A stretch of DNA of 64,000 nucleotides from assembly GCA_050014015.1 (NCBI GenBank), contig JBEKEC010000004.1, forward strand, positions 62,001 to 126,000, written 5' to 3'. Each line of letters begins with the position of its first letter. Position 1 is the stretch's first letter. The notes beneath the pieces were generated by a model. That model saw only the letters and a program-made list of their open reading frames with translations, ran no database searches and was not told the origin of the DNA. Of this stretch, positions 33,578 to 42,957 are shown one piece after another. The DNA is from PALSA-1353 sp050014015 (lineage in GTDB: Bacteria > Planctomycetota > Phycisphaerae > Tepidisphaerales > Tepidisphaeraceae). A program made the translations under genes and the position numbers.

Positions 33578-34690
33578 ATGTCCGAGAAAAGCGTCTCCAC
33601 CGAATCCTTCGCGACGGAATCCAAAAGCGAATACACCGGCAAAAAGCTGCGCATGGCGATCATCGGATGCGGCGGGATCAGCGAAACACATATCCGCGTG
33701 CTCCAGAATTTCCCCGACGTGGAATTGGTCGCCGGCGTGGACATCAAGTCGCAGCGACTCCAGGTGATGGAGGAAAAATACGGCTTCAAAAACCTGTACA
33801 CCGACTGGAAGAAGATGCTCAAGGAGATCAAGCCCGATGCGGTGAACATTTGCACGCCCAACGGCGTGCACGCGGCCCCGGCCATCGACTCGGCGAACGC
33901 GGGTTGCCACGTCATCGTCGAAAAGCCGATGGCGATGAATCCGGGCGAATGCCAGAAGATGGTCGACGCCAGCCACAAGAACAAGCGGAAGCTGACGGTG
34001 GGTTTCCAATATCGCTATCATCCGAACACGGATTTTCTTGTCCGCGCCCGCGACGACGGCCGGTTCGGAAAAGTGATGTTCGTCAAATGCCAGGCGCTGC
34101 GCCGCCGCGGAATTCCCAACTGGGGCGTGTTCGGCCAGAAGCAACTCCAGGGCGGCGGGCCGATGATCGACATCGGCGTCCACGTCATCGAGATGGCCCA
34201 TTACCTCATCGGATCGCCCAACCCGGTCGCCGCCGCCGGCAACACCTGGACCTACGTGGGCGACAAGAAATCCGACGTCGTTTCCCAATGGCCCAACTGG
34301 GATTACAAAACTTACACGGTCGAGGACCTGGCGATCGGGCAAATTCGTTTCGACAACGGCGCGATCCTCCACATCGAGTCGATGTTCGCGGGACACATCA
34401 AGGAGGACGTTTGGAATTTCACCGTGTTCGGCGACAAGGGCGGATGCCAGTGGGACCCGCCGACCATCTTCACCGACCGCGCCGGCACCATGGTCAACGA
34501 ATCCCCCGCGTTCGTCGGCACCAAGACCGATTTCCCTTACCTGTTTTCCCTGAAGTTACGGAACTTCGTCGATGGCTGCCTGAAGGATTCGCCCCTGAAG
34601 GCCCCGGGGGAAGCGGGACTGGCGGTGCAGAAAATCCTCGACGGCGTCTACCGCTCCGCCAAGGCGGGGAAGGAAGTGAGCATAAAGTAG
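33578..34690 (+). CDS. Gfo/Idh/MocA family oxidoreductase
   Basis: 370 residues. NAD(P)-binding Rossmann motif IIGCGGISETHI, then VEKPMAMNPGECQKM with the conserved Lys-Pro; the substrate-domain His/Asp region GGGPMIDIGVHVIEMAHYL follows. The family oxidises or reduces sugars and cyclitols. AAAGGA precedes ATG 33578. Usual family length. Substrate unknown; downstream is a repeat and a membrane protein, upstream valS. Confidence 0.92.
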   Translation: MSEKSVSTESFATESKSEYTGKKLRMAIIGCGGISETHIRVLQNFPDVELVAGVDIKSQRLQVMEEKYGFKNLYTDWKKMLKEIKPDAVNICTPNGVHAAPAIDSANAGCHVIVEKPMAMNPGECQKMVDASHKNKRKLTVGFQYRYHPNTDFLVRARDDGRFGKVMFVKCQALRRRGIPNWGVFGQKQLQGGGPMIDIGVHVIEMAHYLIGSPNPVAAAGNTWTYVGDKKSDVVSQWPNWDYKTYTVEDLAIGQIRFDNGAILHIESMFAGHIKEDVWNFTVFGDKGGCQWDPPTIFTDRAGTMVNESPAFVGTKTDFPYLFSLKLRNFVDGCLKDSPLKAPGEAGLAVQKILDGVYRSAKAGKEVSIK

Positions 34691-34693
34691 AAC

Positions 34694-34806
34694 CGCTGCG
34701 CGGAAACTCGAAACTCGAAATTCGAAACTCGAATCAAATTCGAAGTCTGAAATTCGAATTTCGAATTTCGAATTTGATTCGTCATTCGAATTTCGAATTT
34801 CGGATT
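34694..34806. repeat. Palindromic repeat AAATTCGAATTTCGAATTTC type
   Basis: Tandem TTCGAA-based units: gaaactcgaaattcgaaact ... aattcgaatttcgaatttcg. The TTCGAA core is self-complementary, so the whole block can fold on itself. It lies just after the oxidoreductase stop and before the membrane-protein start. Confidence 0.75.
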
Positions 34807-34813
34807 TCCCAGC

Positions 34814-36352
34814 GTGCCCATCTTGCCCAAAAATTCCCGCACCTTCTTCCTCGCCATCCTGGCGTTCGCCATCTGCTCGATTGCGGCGGCGGCGCGGTCG
34901 CGGGGGTTCATCGAATCCGACGGGGCCACCCATTACGTCTTCGCCCGCCACGCGTTTGAACAGCCGATGTTTTTTGTCGATATCTGGGGCCGGCCGCTGT
35001 GCACCGCGCTCTTCGCCGTCCCGGCGAGCCTGGGCGGATTGATCGCGGTGCGGATGACCAGCCTGCTGGCCGCCATCGGTTGCGCGCTCGTCGCCGCCCA
35101 AATCGCCCGGGGGCAGGGATATCCGCGCCCGGTGTTGGCGCTGATTTTCACTCTCGGCCAACCCCTGCTTTTTCTGCACTCCTTTTCCGAATTGACGGAA
35201 TTGCCGTTTGCGCTGGTTTTGGGTTTGGCATTCATCGGCTATCAACGCCGGCGATGGTGGGCGATGGCCATCCTCGCCGCCGTCGCCCCGCTCGGCCGGC
35301 CGGAGGGATTCGCCTTCCTCTTCCTGGCCGCTGTTGCGCTGGTCGCGCATCGGAAATGGCTGCCGCTGCTGATTCTCCCGGCGGGACTTTTCGCATGGAG
35401 CATCGCCGGGCACCATCTGGTCGGCCCCGCCGACCGGCCGTGGTGGCGCTGGCTGATCGATCACTGGCCGTACGAACAGGGAAGCGAATACCCTCGCGGG
35501 CCGATCGTTTATTTCCTGGCAACCCTTCCGGTCGTGGTTGGACCTTTCGCGTTACCGGCCATGTGGATCGGAATGTGGCAAGGCCTCCGTTCGGCCAGGC
35601 CGGCGGCGGGATTGAAGGAACATCACAGGCGCGTTGATTTTCTCATCGCCGCGTTGCCGCTGGCGATCCTGATCGGCCACAGCCTGCTGCACTGGCTGGG
35701 GAAACTTTCCAGCAGCGGATCGCCGCGCTATCTGCTGATCGTCGCCCCGCTATGGGGATGCCTGAGCGCGCGCGGATGGGAATGGGCGTTTTCGCGATTT
35801 TCTTGGCCCCGCCCGATATCCTGGGCCGCCCTGGCCGTCGTGACGCCGGGGCTGGTGAACTGCTGTTATCCATTTTTGCCGGTCAAACAATCCGCCAACT
35901 GGAGCCAGGCCCAGAAACTTGTCCAATGGTATGAGCATACCCGGCTGAGTAGCCGCTATCCTCGGATTATGACGAACCATCCGGGGATATTCTTTTACCT
36001 GAACGCCAGCCCATGGGATCGCGCCCGGGTCGAGCCATGGTCGCCCGACGCGATCGATCATCCGCCGGCCGGGGTTTTGTTGCTTTGGGACCGGGAGTTC
36101 TGCACACAGAATTCCGACCCGATATTGGTCGCGCCGCTTTGGCGGGTTGAGCAAGCAGGCTGGATCGACGACCCAAGCTCCACGAGCCTATCCGATGCGA
36201 ACAACCCCGATGTCCCGCCGAATCAACTGCGATTTGATAAGTCGGATGTGTGGGAGATATTGCGAAGCCCGTTGGATGCTACTTCTGAGCGGAAGGCGAA
36301 GCCTCCGCTGCGGAAGGCGAAGCCTCCGCGGCCGCCGCCACGGACGCCCTGA
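34814..36352 (+). CDS. Polytopic membrane protein, possibly GT-C-type glycosyltransferase
   Basis: 512 residues read from GTG 34814. About ten transmembrane helices. An early acidic pair in the first loop (GFIESDGATHYVFARH, near residue 35) is where GT-C glycosyltransferases keep their catalytic Asp/Glu; GRPEGFAFLFLAAVALVA is another family-like phrase. C-terminal region is a soluble domain ending in an unusual KAKPPLRKAKPPRPPPRTP tail made by a short repeat (see 36290-36334). Assignment by topology only. Confidence 0.65.
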   Translation: MPILPKNSRTFFLAILAFAICSIAAAARSRGFIESDGATHYVFARHAFEQPMFFVDIWGRPLCTALFAVPASLGGLIAVRMTSLLAAIGCALVAAQIARGQGYPRPVLALIFTLGQPLLFLHSFSELTELPFALVLGLAFIGYQRRRWWAMAILAAVAPLGRPEGFAFLFLAAVALVAHRKWLPLLILPAGLFAWSIAGHHLVGPADRPWWRWLIDHWPYEQGSEYPRGPIVYFLATLPVVVGPFALPAMWIGMWQGLRSARPAAGLKEHHRRVDFLIAALPLAILIGHSLLHWLGKLSSSGSPRYLLIVAPLWGCLSARGWEWAFSRFSWPRPISWAALAVVTPGLVNCCYPFLPVKQSANWSQAQKLVQWYEHTRLSSRYPRIMTNHPGIFFYLNASPWDRARVEPWSPDAIDHPPAGVLLLWDREFCTQNSDPILVAPLWRVEQAGWIDDPSSTSLSDANNPDVPPNQLRFDKSDVWEILRSPLDATSERKAKPPLRKAKPPRPPPRTP

Positions 36353-37925
36353 AGGCCGGTTCGATTTGCGCGGCCACGGCGGTGCGGTTGAGCAGCCGGG
36401 TGGTCGCCGGCCAAACCGTCCCCAGCCATAGCACCGCCACCATCGACACTCCCACCGCCACCAGCACTGGCAGGGGATGATGGATCGGTGTTTGCCGCCG
36501 CGGCGGAGGGCCAAGCCCTACCGGCTGCTGGAGGAATTTCGGTCCCGGCGTCTCGGAACCCAGGAACAGCGCCCCGACGATCCGAAGATAATACCCCGCG
36601 CTAATCGCGGCGTTGACCACCAGGATCACCACCAGCCAGGTCAGGTTCGCTTTCCATGCCGGCAGGATCAGCACCAATTTCCCGATGAACCCGACCGTCA
36701 GCGGCAGGCCGATCAGGCTGAAGCAACTGACGGCCATCGCCAGGCCAAGCAGCGTGTGCTCGCGTCCCAGGCCGGCGAGATCGTCGAAGGTTTCCGCGCT
36801 GGTCGCCGGTTGATTGGATCGGCTGGGGAGCAGGATCAGCACGCCGAATGCGGCGACGTTCATCACCCCGTAGGCCGTCAGATAAAACAGCACGCCCTGC
36901 AACGCGGACATCTGAACGTCGTAATTGCTGGTGCTGAGCAGGGCGGTGACGCCGACGAGCATGTATCCGCTGTGCGCGATGGAGCTGTACGCCAGCACGC
37001 GCTTGACGTTGATCTGCACGAGTCCCAGCACGTTCCCGACCGTCATCGTCAGCGCGGCCAGCACCCACAAAAGCTTGACGATCTGCGGCGCGACGTGCCA
37101 GGTCCCGCCGCTCACCGCGAACAGGACTTTGAGCAACGCCGTGAACCCGCTGATTTTGGGAACGAAGCTGAGGAACGCGGTGACCGGCGTGGCCGCGCCC
37201 TGATAGACGTCGCCGGCGTAGAAGTGAAGCGGGACGACCGCCATCTTGAACGCGAAGCCTGCGACAAGCAACACCACCGCGAGGATTTGCCAGGAGGAAA
37301 GCCCGACGAGCGGCGCCGCGCGCTCGGCGATCAGGTCGAGCCGGGTGGTGCCGGTCGTTCCATAGAGATAGCTGAAGCCGAAGAGCATCAATGCCGCCGC
37401 CATCGCGCCCAGGAAGAAGTATTTCACGCCGGCTTCCTGCGCCACCGCCAGCGGCCGGGAAATGACCACCATGATGTACGTCGGAATGCTGGCCAATTCG
37501 ATCCCCAGAAACAGCAGGATGATGTCGTTGGCGCCGGCGACGATGAAGATGCCGGCGATCGACAGGAGCATCAGCCCGAAGAACTCGCCGGCCTCCTGTC
37601 CGAAATGGTGCGCCGGCCCCCCGGTGCCTTCGCGGTCGCTGGGCCAGGCCAGCAACACCAGCAGCACGCCCATCCCGGCGGAAAGGAGCTTGACGTATCT
37701 GGCGAATTCGTAAACCCGGACGGCATTCCAGCGCAGATCGAATCGCGGCGCGTTGCCGGAAACCATCGAAAGCTGGGATATCCCCGCGATCATAAGTGCG
37801 ATGATCGCCAGCACTGGCGCCGCGCGCCGCGTCGCGGATTTCATCGACACCCCCATCAGCAAAAGCACGCACGCGGCCGTGCAAAGCACCAACTCCGGAA
37901 ACATGGCTCCAAGCAATTCGCTCAT
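36279..37925 (-). CDS. nuoN: NADH-quinone oxidoreductase subunit N
   Basis: 548 residues with about 14 helices, one of the antiporter-like proton-pumping subunits of complex I. Typical phrases: SMLGAMFPELVL-type start, EFFGLMLLSIAGIFIVAGAND, lysine-containing LHFYAGDVYQGAATPVTAFLSFVPKISG and VLAYSSIAHSGYMLVG. The last 17 residues (EASPSAAEASPSAQK) come from the repeat at 36290-36334. It overlaps nuoM by ATGA. Confidence 0.95.
   Translation of the reverse strand: MSELLGAMFPELVLCTAACVLLLMGVSMKSATRRAAPVLAIIALMIAGISQLSMVSGNAPRFDLRWNAVRVYEFARYVKLLSAGMGVLLVLLAWPSDREGTGGPAHHFGQEAGEFFGLMLLSIAGIFIVAGANDIILLFLGIELASIPTYIMVVISRPLAVAQEAGVKYFFLGAMAAALMLFGFSYLYGTTGTTRLDLIAERAAPLVGLSSWQILAVVLLVAGFAFKMAVVPLHFYAGDVYQGAATPVTAFLSFVPKISGFTALLKVLFAVSGGTWHVAPQIVKLLWVLAALTMTVGNVLGLVQINVKRVLAYSSIAHSGYMLVGVTALLSTSNYDVQMSALQGVLFYLTAYGVMNVAAFGVLILLPSRSNQPATSAETFDDLAGLGREHTLLGLAMAVSCFSLIGLPLTVGFIGKLVLILPAWKANLTWLVVILVVNAAISAGYYLRIVGALFLGSETPGPKFLQQPVGLGPPPRRQTPIHHPLPVLVAVGVSMVAVLWLGTVWPATTRLLNRTAVAAQIEPAFRASVAAAAEASPSAAEASPSAQK
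36290..36334. repeat. Tandem GCGGAAGGCGAAGCCTCC repeat shared by two convergent 3' ends
   Basis: Two 18-bp units (gcggaaggcgaagcctcc, then gctgcggaaggcgaagcctc) with CTTC/GAAG symmetry. On the plus strand they encode KAKPPLRKAKPP, on the minus strand EASPSAAEASPS. They form the C-terminal tails of both convergent genes. Confidence 0.75.
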
Positions 37926-39550
37926 GGCTTCATCACCAGAGTTTCTTCCGGTTTCCCGTTAACCGCGGGCGCCTCTACTTCCCCTCCCCTTGTACTCAGG
38001 GGGAGGGTCAGGGTGGGGGTTTCGTGGGCCAATCGACTTTCGACGGTGGAGATCGGTTGTCGCATCCTATCGAACGGATCGTTCATCGATCGCAGCACGC
38101 CCGAGGGATAAACGCCCAGGTAAGCCACTACCAGCGCCAGCGGGACCAGAATGGCGATTTCTCGCCTGCCGATGTCTGTCGGCAAGCGCGAATCGCCGTG
38201 CTCGCCATGAACCTCGGGGGTTTTTAACGGTCCGAAGATGACGCGGGCCACCATGTGCAGCATGTAAACCGCGCCCAGGATAATTCCCAGTGCCGCGAAC
38301 GCCCCGAACCCGATGCCCAGGTAGGGCGAGGTGAAAGCGCCGAGGATGGTGAGGAATTCACTGACGAATCCATTGAGGCCGGGCAGACCGATGCTGGCGA
38401 GGGTGAAAAAGACGAAGAAGAAGGCCATGATCGGCATTCGCCGCGCCAGGCCGGAAAGCTGATTGATGTCGCGGGTGTGATACCGGTCGTAGATCATCCC
38501 GACCACTAGGAACATCGCCCCGGTGCTCAGGCCGTGATTGATCATGTACAGCACGGAGCCTTCCAGTCCCCAGGTGTTCAGGGCGATCATGCCCAGGACG
38601 CAGAATCCCAGGTGCGAAACGGAGCTGTAGGCGACGAGCTTTTTGATGTCCTGCTGAACCCATGCGACCAGTGCGCCGTAGATCACGCCAACGACGCAGA
38701 TACAGCCGAGGAAATGGATCAAGCGCGGGAAAGCGACGGAATCGGCGGTGAGCAATCCTATCGGCACCGCCAGGCGGATCAGGCCGTAGGTGCCCAGTTT
38801 CAGCAAAACGCCGGCGAGGATGACGCTGCCGGCGGTGGGGGCTTCGGTGTGCGCCAGCGGCAGCCAGGTGTGCAGCGGAAACAGCGGCACCTTCACGGCG
38901 AATCCGGCCAGGAATGCCAGCAAGACCCAGTATCGCTGCTGGTCGGTGAGGGAAGTCCGGGCGTATTGGACGACGCCGGCGATGTCGAACGTCCCCGCGT
39001 GGTAGCCGAGATAAATGGCGGCGGCCAGGGTAAAGACCGACCCGGCGAAAGTGAACAGGAAGAACTTTCCCGCCGCCTCGCGGCGCTGCGGGCCGCCCCA
39101 GATTCCGATGATGAAGAACATCGGAACCAGCGTCAGCTCGAAGAACACGTAGAACACCAGCAGGTCCCGCGCCACGAACACCCCCAGCATCGCCGCCAGC
39201 AGAAGCAGCATCCACGAGTAATATTCCCGCGGCCGGTCCTGGATGCTTTCAAAGCTGGCGGCGATCGACAGCGGCATCAGCAACGCCGTCAGCAGCACCA
39301 GCCAGAGCGAGATCGAATCAATCCCCAATGAAAAGGATGCGTGGAATGGCAAGGCCAGGTTGGCGTTATCGAAGCAAAATTGAAATCCCGAATAATCGAA
39401 CTGGAATTGGCAGGCGATGACGATGGAAACCAGCAGCGTGGCCAGGCTGATGAGCAGCGCCCAAGCCCGCGCCGCTGCAATCGGCAACAGCGCGCCGATG
39501 ATCGCCCCGGCGGCGGGAATCAGGAGGAGAATGATCAGCAATGGATTCAT
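37922..39550 (-). CDS. nuoM: NADH-quinone oxidoreductase subunit M
   Basis: 542 residues. Antiporter-like subunit with about 14 helices; contains the proton-channel Glu/Lys helices (LLVFYVFFELTLVPMFFIIG, KVPLFPLHTWLPLAHTEAPT) and LVAYSSVSHLGFCVLG. The C terminus carries ETPTLTLPLSTRGGEVEAP, encoded by a palindromic repeat copy at 37977-38022 that also occurs at 20283, so about 20 residues are not native. It is directly downstream of nuoL and overlaps nuoN. Confidence 0.95.
   Translation of the reverse strand: MNPLLIILLLIPAAGAIIGALLPIAAARAWALLISLATLLVSIVIACQFQFDYSGFQFCFDNANLALPFHASFSLGIDSISLWLVLLTALLMPLSIAASFESIQDRPREYYSWMLLLLAAMLGVFVARDLLVFYVFFELTLVPMFFIIGIWGGPQRREAAGKFFLFTFAGSVFTLAAAIYLGYHAGTFDIAGVVQYARTSLTDQQRYWVLLAFLAGFAVKVPLFPLHTWLPLAHTEAPTAGSVILAGVLLKLGTYGLIRLAVPIGLLTADSVAFPRLIHFLGCICVVGVIYGALVAWVQQDIKKLVAYSSVSHLGFCVLGMIALNTWGLEGSVLYMINHGLSTGAMFLVVGMIYDRYHTRDINQLSGLARRMPIMAFFFVFFTLASIGLPGLNGFVSEFLTILGAFTSPYLGIGFGAFAALGIILGAVYMLHMVARVIFGPLKTPEVHGEHGDSRLPTDIGRREIAILVPLALVVAYLGVYPSGVLRSMNDPFDRMRQPISTVESRLAHETPTLTLPLSTRGGEVEAPAVNGKPEETLVMKP
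37977..38022. repeat. Palindromic repeat (TGTACTCAGGGGGAGGG core) within nuoM
   Basis: cttcccctccccttgtactc then agggggagggtcagggtggg: second copy of the 20283 repeat. It adds residues near the 3' end of nuoM without breaking the frame. Confidence 0.75.
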
Positions 39551-41608
39551 TTAGTGCATGAAAACAAAAAGCAAAATCGCCGCCAGGCCCAGAAGCATCG
39601 CCGCGCCGTAGCCCTGCAGGTAACCGCGCTGCGTCGTGAATTTCAGCAGATACCCCACCAACTGGCAGATCCATCCCACCATGTTGACCAGCATGTCCAC
39701 GATCCACCGATCAAAGCTGTAGCAGAATTCACCCAAGAGCCGCAGCGGCGTAACGATGAAGTCCTGATAGATTTCGTCCACCCAGTATTTGGCTTCCAGA
39801 ATCCGCGTGAGGGGTTGGAGCTGCTCGGCAAGTTCGTCGCCGCGGGCGCGATCTTTCAGGTGCAGCACGAACGCCAATCCAATGCCCGCCAGCGAAATCA
39901 ACCCGCTCACGATCATCAGCGTGCTGACGCTTTCGGATTCGGCGGATTGGCCCATCGACTTTGCCAGTTCCCTGGGCGGCGCGGGCAGGGCTTTTGCCAT
40001 GTCGTACGCGGCGCTCAGAGACGGACTTTGACCGAGAAATGCGCCGAGATGCGGATTGGGGAAATTGACGTAGCCGGCCAAAACGGCCCCGATCGCCAAC
40101 AGCACCAGCGGGGCGATCATGAGCATCGGCTCGTGATTGTGATGTTCATGATCATGTCCATGCGAGTCGTGGCCCTCGGTTGGCGGCGGGGGGGGCACGG
40201 TGACCAGCGGGCCTTCGAAAACCCGGAAATAAAGACGGAACGTGTAATATGCGGTCAAAAATGCCGTGAACAGCATCAAGGCGCCCAGGCCCCAATTACG
40301 GGCCAGCGCAGCCGCGACAATCTCGTCCTTGGAGAAAAATCCGCTGAAAAAGGGGCATCCCGCCAGCGCAAGGCAGCCAACGAGCATCAGCCAGCGAGTC
40401 TTCGGCAGAACGGCTTTCAGGCCGGACATTTTCCGCATGTCCAACTCGCCATACATCGCGTGCATGACAACGCCCGAGCTGAGGAACAGCAGCGCCTTGA
40501 AGAATGCGTGCGTGACCAGGTGGAACATCCCGGCGACGGGGGCGAAGCATCCGACCGCGACGAACATGTACCCAAGCTGGCTGATCGTGCTGTAGGCGAA
40601 GACCCGTTTCAGGTCGAATTGCCGCAGGGCGATCGTGGCCGCCAGCAGCGCGGTGAACGCCCCGATGCACGCCACCGTCGTCATCGCCGCCCCATTGGAG
40701 ACGAACAACGTCCCGCAGCGCGCGATCATATAGACGCCGGCGGTGACCATCGTGGCGGCGTGGATCAATGCCGACACCGGCGTCGGGCCTTCCATCGCAT
40801 CGGGCAACCAGACGTACAGCGGAAACTGCGCCGACTTGCCGAACGCGCCGAGCATCAGCAGGAACGGGATCCATTTCATCGCCGCCCCAGCCCACGCCGC
40901 GTTCACGCCGGAGATTTGCCCAAGCTGATCGATCGGCAGCGCCGCCAGTTCCAGCACACCGGTATGCGTCCCGGCGCCGGCGCCAAAGTAGCTGACCGTC
41001 CCGAACGTCAGGAAAATCAGCATGATCCCCAGACCGAATCCGAAATCCCCGATGCGGTTGACCAGGAACGCCTTCTTGGCCGCCGCGACGGCCGAGGGCC
41101 TCTCATAGTAGTAGCCGATCAGCAGATACGAACAAAGCCCCACGCCCTCCCAGCCCAGGTAGAGCATGATGAAATTGTTGCCCATCACCAGGCAGGTCAT
41201 CGAGAAGATAAACAGCCCGAGATAGGCGAAAAAGCGGAAGTATCCCGCTTCGCCCTTCATGTATCCGGCGGCATAAACGGTGATCAGAAACCCGACGCCC
41301 GTCACCACGCAGAGCATGACCGCCGCGAGGGAATCAAGATAACATCCGGCCGTTGCCTTGAACGACCCGGCCTCTATCCAGATATACCAATCCACGGCAA
41401 CGGAAAGCGGCTTGCCGTCGTGCCAAAGCCCCAGCATCCCGAATAGAAGCGACAGCGACATCACCGCGCTGACCGCGACGCCGAGCCAGATCGGCCAATG
41501 AGACTGCCCGCGCAGGGTTTTGGCGCCGAAGAGCCCGGCGATCGCCGCGCCGATCAAGGGCAGCAGCGGGATCAGATACGAATATTTGACGGCAAAAAGC
41601 GAGTCCAT
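39551..41608 (-). CDS. nuoL: NADH-quinone oxidoreductase subunit L
   Basis: 685 residues. The largest antiporter-like subunit, with the long lateral helix at the C terminus. Phrases: NNFIMLYLGWEGVGLCSYLLIG, KAFLVNRIGDFGFGLGI, FPLYVWLPDAMEGPTPVSALIHAATMVTAG and FAYSTISQLGYMF. A His-rich loop (HDSHGHDHEHHNHE) lies around residue 480 and could bind metal. Two nt separate it from nuoM. Confidence 0.96.
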   Translation of the reverse strand: MDSLFAVKYSYLIPLLPLIGAAIAGLFGAKTLRGQSHWPIWLGVAVSAVMSLSLLFGMLGLWHDGKPLSVAVDWYIWIEAGSFKATAGCYLDSLAAVMLCVVTGVGFLITVYAAGYMKGEAGYFRFFAYLGLFIFSMTCLVMGNNFIMLYLGWEGVGLCSYLLIGYYYERPSAVAAAKKAFLVNRIGDFGFGLGIMLIFLTFGTVSYFGAGAGTHTGVLELAALPIDQLGQISGVNAAWAGAAMKWIPFLLMLGAFGKSAQFPLYVWLPDAMEGPTPVSALIHAATMVTAGVYMIARCGTLFVSNGAAMTTVACIGAFTALLAATIALRQFDLKRVFAYSTISQLGYMFVAVGCFAPVAGMFHLVTHAFFKALLFLSSGVVMHAMYGELDMRKMSGLKAVLPKTRWLMLVGCLALAGCPFFSGFFSKDEIVAAALARNWGLGALMLFTAFLTAYYTFRLYFRVFEGPLVTVPPPPPTEGHDSHGHDHEHHNHEPMLMIAPLVLLAIGAVLAGYVNFPNPHLGAFLGQSPSLSAAYDMAKALPAPPRELAKSMGQSAESESVSTLMIVSGLISLAGIGLAFVLHLKDRARGDELAEQLQPLTRILEAKYWVDEIYQDFIVTPLRLLGEFCYSFDRWIVDMLVNMVGWICQLVGYLLKFTTQRGYLQGYGAAMLLGLAAILLFVFMH

Positions 41609-41629
41609 TCCCTTACCACAAGTGCGGCC

Positions 41630-41944
41630 TCACCACTTCAAATCCCGCCAGGCATCGGCGTCCAGCGTGTTCTTCTGCCTGAAAAGCAAAACCACCAAGC
41701 CCAGCGCCAGCGATGCCTCCGAGGCCGCGATCACCAGAACGAAAATCACAAACGCCTGACCCGCCAGATTGCCGTTGTACCGGCTGAAAGCGACCAGGTT
41801 GATGAGCACGCCCTGGAACATCAGTTCGGTGCACAGAAACATCACGATCAGGTTCCGCCGCGTGATGAAACCCACCAGCCCGATCACGAACATGATCGCG
41901 CCAACCGCCAGATAATGTTGCAACGCCAGGAATTGCATCATCAA
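41630..41944 (-). CDS. nuoK: NADH-quinone oxidoreductase subunit K
   Basis: 104 residues, three helices with conserved Glu (MFLCTELMFQGVLINLVAFSR and FVIFVLVIAASEASLALGLV), matching the proton-path subunit NuoK. It overlaps nuoJ by ATGA and ends 21 bp before nuoL. Three consecutive Met codons leave the exact start open by two residues. Confidence 0.95.
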   Translation of the reverse strand: MMMQFLALQHYLAVGAIMFVIGLVGFITRRNLIVMFLCTELMFQGVLINLVAFSRYNGNLAGQAFVIFVLVIAASEASLALGLVVLLFRQKNTLDADAWRDLKW

Positions 41945-42855
41945 TGCTCCGGAAACGACTTTTGCCTCGGATTGGTCGTCCCATACACGGGAATGCTGTG
42001 CGGATCGTCGTTGACCGGCGTGGCCGTCGCCGAGATCGTCTCGGACGTCGGCTCAAACCGCTCGTCAATCCCGGAGACCTTGCGTCGGGCGATCACGATC
42101 GCGCCCACCATGCTCACCGTCAAAATCAGGCCGGCCAATTCCAGGTTCACCATCTGGTTTTGAAAGAGATACTGTCCGATCGATTGCGTCGAGCCATGAA
42201 CCTCTTCCTCGGGCATCACCGTGGCGCCGGCGGGTTCGGGACTCGGCGGCGGAATCAACTCCGCCTTGTCGAAAATCACAAATAGCAGCACCCCCATCAT
42301 CGCAAATCCCACGCAGGCGGCGTGGAAGGGCTCGCGGCTGACGGTGTCACACTCCGCCAACCCCGCCAGCGGGGATCGATCGCCCGGATTCTGCGCCGAC
42401 GCCGCCAGCATGATGACGAAAACGTACGTGATCAGGATCGCCCCGGCGTAAATCAGCACCAGCGCCGCCGCCATGAACTCGGCATACAACAGAATGAACA
42501 GCCCCGCGCTGGCAAGAACCGTCAGGACGAAATACAGGGCCGAATAAACCGGCCGCGGATGCGTCACCACCCGCACCGCCCCGCATAGGGCTATCACCGA
42601 GAAAATCCAAAAGTACGGCCCGATGTCCGATTTGGCCGGACCGGCCGTGAATCGCAAGACGATCAGCCCCAGCACCAGCCCCGCAACCGCCAGCAGCGCC
42701 CCGCCAAGCTTGGGAGATTGCTTTGGGCCCGGCAGAAGCAGGACCGTCGCCACGCCCCCGGCCGCGCAAAGCAGAAGGATGACCATCGGCTCGATGAGGT
42801 AATTCGTCGATCCGGTGTCAGCCACCGCCTGCAAAGTAGAACCAGCGCCGAGCAT
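41941..42855 (-). CDS. nuoJ: NADH-quinone oxidoreductase subunit J
   Basis: About 304 residues from ATG 42855 (ATG 42786 is an alternative). The NuoJ core is AVRVVTHPRPVYSALYFVLTVLASAG... LLYAEFMAAALVLIYAGAILITYVFVIML. It is longer than E. coli NuoJ (184 aa): extra N-terminal helices and a periplasmic insertion after residue 190 (PPPSPEPAGATVMPEEEV). First gene of nuoJKLMN; genes nuoA-I are not in this window. Confidence 0.92.
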   Translation of the reverse strand: MLGAGSTLQAVADTGSTNYLIEPMVILLLCAAGGVATVLLLPGPKQSPKLGGALLAVAGLVLGLIVLRFTAGPAKSDIGPYFWIFSVIALCGAVRVVTHPRPVYSALYFVLTVLASAGLFILLYAEFMAAALVLIYAGAILITYVFVIMLAASAQNPGDRSPLAGLAECDTVSREPFHAACVGFAMMGVLLFVIFDKAELIPPPSPEPAGATVMPEEEVHGSTQSIGQYLFQNQMVNLELAGLILTVSMVGAIVIARRKVSGIDERFEPTSETISATATPVNDDPHSIPVYGTTNPRQKSFPEH

Positions 42856-42957
42856 TGGAAACAAGGCCGCAGAGTCTAAGAACGGCCCAATTCGTTTGCA
42901 AGGGAGACCGTTATGGATTTCACAGACCCCGCGCGGTCCGCGTAACATCTGCCGGTT

